A stretch of 7,440 nucleotides of DNA from positions 1 to 7,440 of the forward strand of contig NZ_CALJRX010000099.1 of the NCBI RefSeq assembly GCF_937976265.1. The letters run 5' to 3'. Made by a program: the position numbers and the translations under genes. The notes under the pieces are model-generated. The model was not told where the DNA came from. It searched no databases and saw nothing but the letters and a program-made list of their open reading frames with translations. Source of the stretch: an uncultured Haemophilus sp. GTDB taxonomy: Bacteria > Pseudomonadota > Gammaproteobacteria > Enterobacterales > Pasteurellaceae. This document shows positions 4,807-7,440 of the stretch, piece after piece (the stretch's first letter is position 1; every line of letters starts with the position of its first letter).

Positions 4807-5365
4807 AATATGTTCTTAACGCTGGAGGTTGGTAATGTTCAATAAAGGTTTCGATTTCTTGAAGATTATTCGAGAATAAAATTTTCTCAAAATCACCTTG
4901 AGTAAAGAAGCCTTCTTTTACCATATGACTAAAAAAGGACTTTAATGAATCAAAATACCCCTTTTCATTAAATAGAATACAAGGATTGTTATTTTTTCCA
5001 ATTCGCGCCCAAGAAATCACCTCAGCAATTTCTTCTAAAGTGCCAGGTCCACCAGGCAAAGCAATATAAGCATCGCCAAGCTCAACCATTTTATTTTTTC
5101 GCTCAGACATGCTTTCAACAACCACGGTCTTAGTTAAATTAGGATGCGAAACTTCTCTGTCTTGTAAAAATTGAGGGATAATACCAATTACTTTGCCTTG
5201 ATGAGCAAGTACAGTATCTGCAACCACGCCCATTAATCCCAATTTTCCGCCACCATAAACTAAAGTATGTTGACCATCAGCAATCCATTTTCCTAATTTT
5301 TTTGCGGCAGCCTGATAGGCAGAATCATTACCTAAACTCGCACCACAATAAACCGTGATGTTCAT
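4805..5365 (-). CDS. LOG-family protein (TIGR00730), probable nucleoside 5'-monophosphate phosphoribohydrolase
   Basis: These Rossmann-fold enzymes, named from plant LONELY GUY, remove ribose 5'-phosphate from cytokinin nucleotides or from purine monophosphates such as AMP. The 186-residue length is typical of the short class. Signatures are VYCGAS (5-10), YGGGKLGLMG (37-46), SMSERK with Arg89 (85-90), and the hallmark PGGPGTLEE (104-112) with catalytic Glu112. The ATG is one base after the topA stop. The best ribosome site is a GGA nine bases upstream, inside the last codons of topA, so translation is probably coupled. The stop overlaps a terminator. Bacterial members are often labelled lysine decarboxylases, which the PGGxGTxxE motif argues against. 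The real substrate here is unknown. Confidence 0.92.
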   Translation of the reverse strand: MNITVYCGASLGNDSAYQAAAKKLGKWIADGQHTLVYGGGKLGLMGVVADTVLAHQGKVIGIIPQFLQDREVSHPNLTKTVVVESMSERKNKMVELGDAYIALPGGPGTLEEIAEVISWARIGKNNNPCILFNEKGYFDSLKSFFSHMVKEGFFTQGDFEKILFSNNLQEIETFIEHYQPPALRTY

Positions 5366-5366
5366 C

Positions 5367-7440
5367 CTACTTTTTCCGTTCTACCCATTTCCCATCAATA
5401 TAATCCACAATCCATTTTGTGGCTTTGCCATTCTTTTCAGATGTCACATATTGATGTTTTTCTTTACGGCTGAAGCGGATAATGGCTTCATTACCCTCAG
5501 GGTCTTTTTGTGGCGCATCCGCTAAATAACGTAATTTTTCCGGTAAACGATCACGATAAAGCGCTAATTCAGCCACTTTTGCTGGTCGTGTTTCACGTGA
5601 TTTCGGGAAGTTATGTGCAGACATAAACACGCCACTTGCACCATCACGTAATACAAAATACGCATCAGATTTTTCGCATTTCAGTTCAGGGAAATGAACC
5701 GGCTCTTCTTTTGGCGGTGCAACCTCGCCGTTTTTCAAAATCTTACGGGTGTTATCACAGCTAGTACAGCCCATATATTTACCAAAACGACCGAGTTTTA
5801 AGTGCATATCTGAACCACACTTATCACATTCTACAATCGGACCATCATAGCCTTTAATTTTAAATTGGCCTTGTTCAACCAAATAACCATCACAATTTGG
5901 ATTATTACCACAAATATGCAATTTACGATGTGGGTCGATGATATAGCTATCCATCGCCGTTCCACATTTCGGACAACGTTTACGATCCATTAAAGCTTTG
6001 GTCTCAGAAGCCTCATCCAATACGTTTAGTAACTCTGCTTCAGGAATAAGATTAATCGTCGTTTTACAACGCTCTTTTGGTGGTAATGCATAACCAGAAC
6101 AACCAAGGAAGACACCTGTACTTGCTGTGCGAATCGCCATTTTGCGGCCACAAGTTGGGCAATCAATATCGGTGAGCACAAGGCTATTCGGCTTCATTCC
6201 ACCTTCTAACTCATCTAATTCAGCCGTAGAAAGTTGGGTAGAAAAATCTTTGAAGAATTGATTTAACACAGCCTTCCAATTTTTCTCACCGGATGCAATT
6301 TGGTCTAATACATTTTCCATGTTGGCAGTGAAATCGTAGCTCATCAAATCAGTAAAAGATTGATTTAAGCGATCAGTAACAATTTCGCCCATTTTCTCGG
6401 CATAGAAACGACGATTTTCAATGCGTACATAACCACGTTCTTGAATAGTCGAAATAATTGCCGCATAAGTCGAAGGACGACCAATACCACGTTTCTCCAA
6501 TTCTTTAACCAATGCAGCTTCAGTAAAACGAGCGGGCGGTTTGGTAAAGTGTTGGCTTGGCGAAACCGTTTTTAGTGCTAATGTTTCGTTCAAACTCACA
6601 GCCGGTAAAATTTGGTCTTCTGGATTTTTACCTAATTGTGGCAAGACTTTTGTCCAACCATCAAAACGTAAAATACGGCCTTTGGCTTTCAACTCATAAT
6701 CGCCAGCCATTACGGTGACGGTTGTGCTGTCATATTGTGCAGCGGGCATTTGACAAGCCACAAATTGACGCCAGATTAAATCATACAAGCGCACGGCATC
6801 TTTATCCATGCCACTTAAATGATCCGCAAGCAGTTTGACATCAGAAGGACGAATCGCTTCGTGCGCTTCTTGTGCGTTTTCTTTACTGGAATAGAAATTC
6901 GGTTTAGCGGGCAAATAATCTTTGCCGAAATGGCTTTCGATATAAGAGCGTGCCATATTTAATGCATCTTGGCTCAAGTTGGTAGAGTCAGTACGCATGT
7001 AAGTAATGTAACCGGCTTCATATAAACGTTGTGCCAACATCATGGTTTTCTTCACCCCAAAACCTAAACGCGTGCTTGCAGTTTGTTGTAAGGTTGAAGT
7101 AATAAATGGGGCTCTTGGTTTAGAACCTGTTGGTTTTGTTTCTAAATCTGTGACAACGTAATGTGATTTATTTAAGAAATCGACCGCACTTTGAGCTTCT
7201 TTTTCATTTTTCGGCTCAAATTTCTTGCCTTTATATTGCACCACATCCAAACGCAAGTCTTCTTTCTTGCTCGTTTGGGTTAGCGCTTCAATTTCCCAAA
7301 ACTCTTCCGGTTGGAATGCTTTGATTTCACGTTCACGCTCTACCACCAATTTCACGGCAACAGATTGCACACGTCCAGCTGATAGACCTCGCGCCACTTT
7401 CTTCCATAATAATGGCGACACCATAAAGCCTACCACGCGG
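5367..7440 (-). CDS. topA: DNA topoisomerase I, 5' end beyond the window
   Basis: TopA is a type IA topoisomerase that relaxes negative supercoils by cutting one strand through a tyrosine. The - strand frame is open from the window edge to TAG at 5369-5367. Numbering from the GTG codon at 7436, the fragment aligns with E. coli TopA from about residue 174, so about 173 N-terminal residues, including the Toprim domain, are out of view. GFMVSPLLWKK and GLSAGRVQS open the fragment. The active site YMRTDSTNL has Tyr146 and Arg148, matching E. coli Tyr319 and Arg321. Three C-terminal zinc ribbons keep four Cys each: 426/429/446/457, 488/491/509/515 and 537/540/557/560. The ribbon-like tail ends DGKWVERKK, as in E. 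coli. The GTG at 7436 is internal, since the frame continues upstream with a codon for Arg. The LOG gene follows one base after the stop. Function is certain by homology. Confidence 0.97.
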   Translation of the reverse strand, partial: RVVGFMVSPLLWKKVARGLSAGRVQSVAVKLVVEREREIKAFQPEEFWEIEALTQTSKKEDLRLDVVQYKGKKFEPKNEKEAQSAVDFLNKSHYVVTDLETKPTGSKPRAPFITSTLQQTASTRLGFGVKKTMMLAQRLYEAGYITYMRTDSTNLSQDALNMARSYIESHFGKDYLPAKPNFYSSKENAQEAHEAIRPSDVKLLADHLSGMDKDAVRLYDLIWRQFVACQMPAAQYDSTTVTVMAGDYELKAKGRILRFDGWTKVLPQLGKNPEDQILPAVSLNETLALKTVSPSQHFTKPPARFTEAALVKELEKRGIGRPSTYAAIISTIQERGYVRIENRRFYAEKMGEIVTDRLNQSFTDLMSYDFTANMENVLDQIASGEKNWKAVLNQFFKDFSTQLSTAELDELEGGMKPNSLVLTDIDCPTCGRKMAIRTASTGVFLGCSGYALPPKERCKTTINLIPEAELLNVLDEASETKALMDRKRCPKCGTAMDSYIIDPHRKLHICGNNPNCDGYLVEQGQFKIKGYDGPIVECDKCGSDMHLKLGRFGKYMGCTSCDNTRKILKNGEVAPPKEEPVHFPELKCEKSDAYFVLRDGASGVFMSAHNFPKSRETRPAKVAELALYRDRLPEKLRYLADAPQKDPEGNEAIIRFSRKEKHQYVTSEKNGKATKWIVDYIDGKWVERKK
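7183..7191 (-). other. DNA uptake signal inside topA
   Basis: AAGTGCGGT reads on the coding strand and falls in codons for Gln-Ser-Ala-Val-Asp near visible residues 82-86. AT-rich segments follow it downstream, as in the extended signal. It is the only uptake signal in this window that lies within a coding region. Confidence 0.85.

Noticed and set aside
7434..7436. GTG as the true topA start
   Set aside because: The frame is open to the window edge and the product would lack the Toprim domain found in all TopA proteins. The gene is cut by the window.

Overview
The window looks like chromosomal DNA from a Haemophilus-type member of the Pasteurellaceae. It holds six copies of the nine-base Haemophilus-type DNA uptake signal (AAGTGCGGT or its complement). 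That is about one per 1.2 kb, close to the density known for H. influenzae. Fnr, UspE and TopA all read as close relatives of the E. coli proteins, and base composition is AT-rich. H. parainfluenzae, H. haemolyticus or an Aggregatibacter are all possible, and the sequence alone does not settle the species.

Layout. Bases 1-1613 are the 3' part of a trimeric autotransporter adhesin gene on the + strand, whose start lies before the window. It is followed by a hairpin terminator. A 31-codon gene for a single-pass membrane peptide lies on the - strand (1698-1793). It is divergent from fnr (1892-2665, +), and an FNR-type operator sits in the space between them. After the fnr terminator comes uspE (2803-3726, +). 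It ends at a terminator made from two inverted uptake signals. Next is a near-perfect CRP operator and promoter driving a lone periplasmic DUF4198 protein with a His tail (3925-4761, +). A second uptake-signal terminator (4766-4806) separates it from two convergent - strand genes: topA (5367-7440, 5' end beyond the window) and, one base after its stop, a LOG-family (TIGR00730) nucleotide hydrolase (4805-5365).

How the parts relate. fnr and uspE are an oxygen-sensing regulator and a stress protein. They are neighbours, as in E. coli, but here a hairpin separates them, so uspE probably has its own promoter. The DUF4198 protein is probably a periplasmic metal (nickel or cobalt) handling factor under CRP control, but no transporter genes lie next to it. 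topA and the LOG gene are probably one transcript with coupled translation. The adhesin is a surface module unrelated to the rest.

I see no mobile element, CRISPR array, tRNA, rRNA or clearly new defence or metabolic system. The least described items are the 31-residue membrane peptide, the orphan DUF4198 protein with His at both mature ends, and details of the adhesin stalk and neck. No gene-free stretch exceeds 300 bases.
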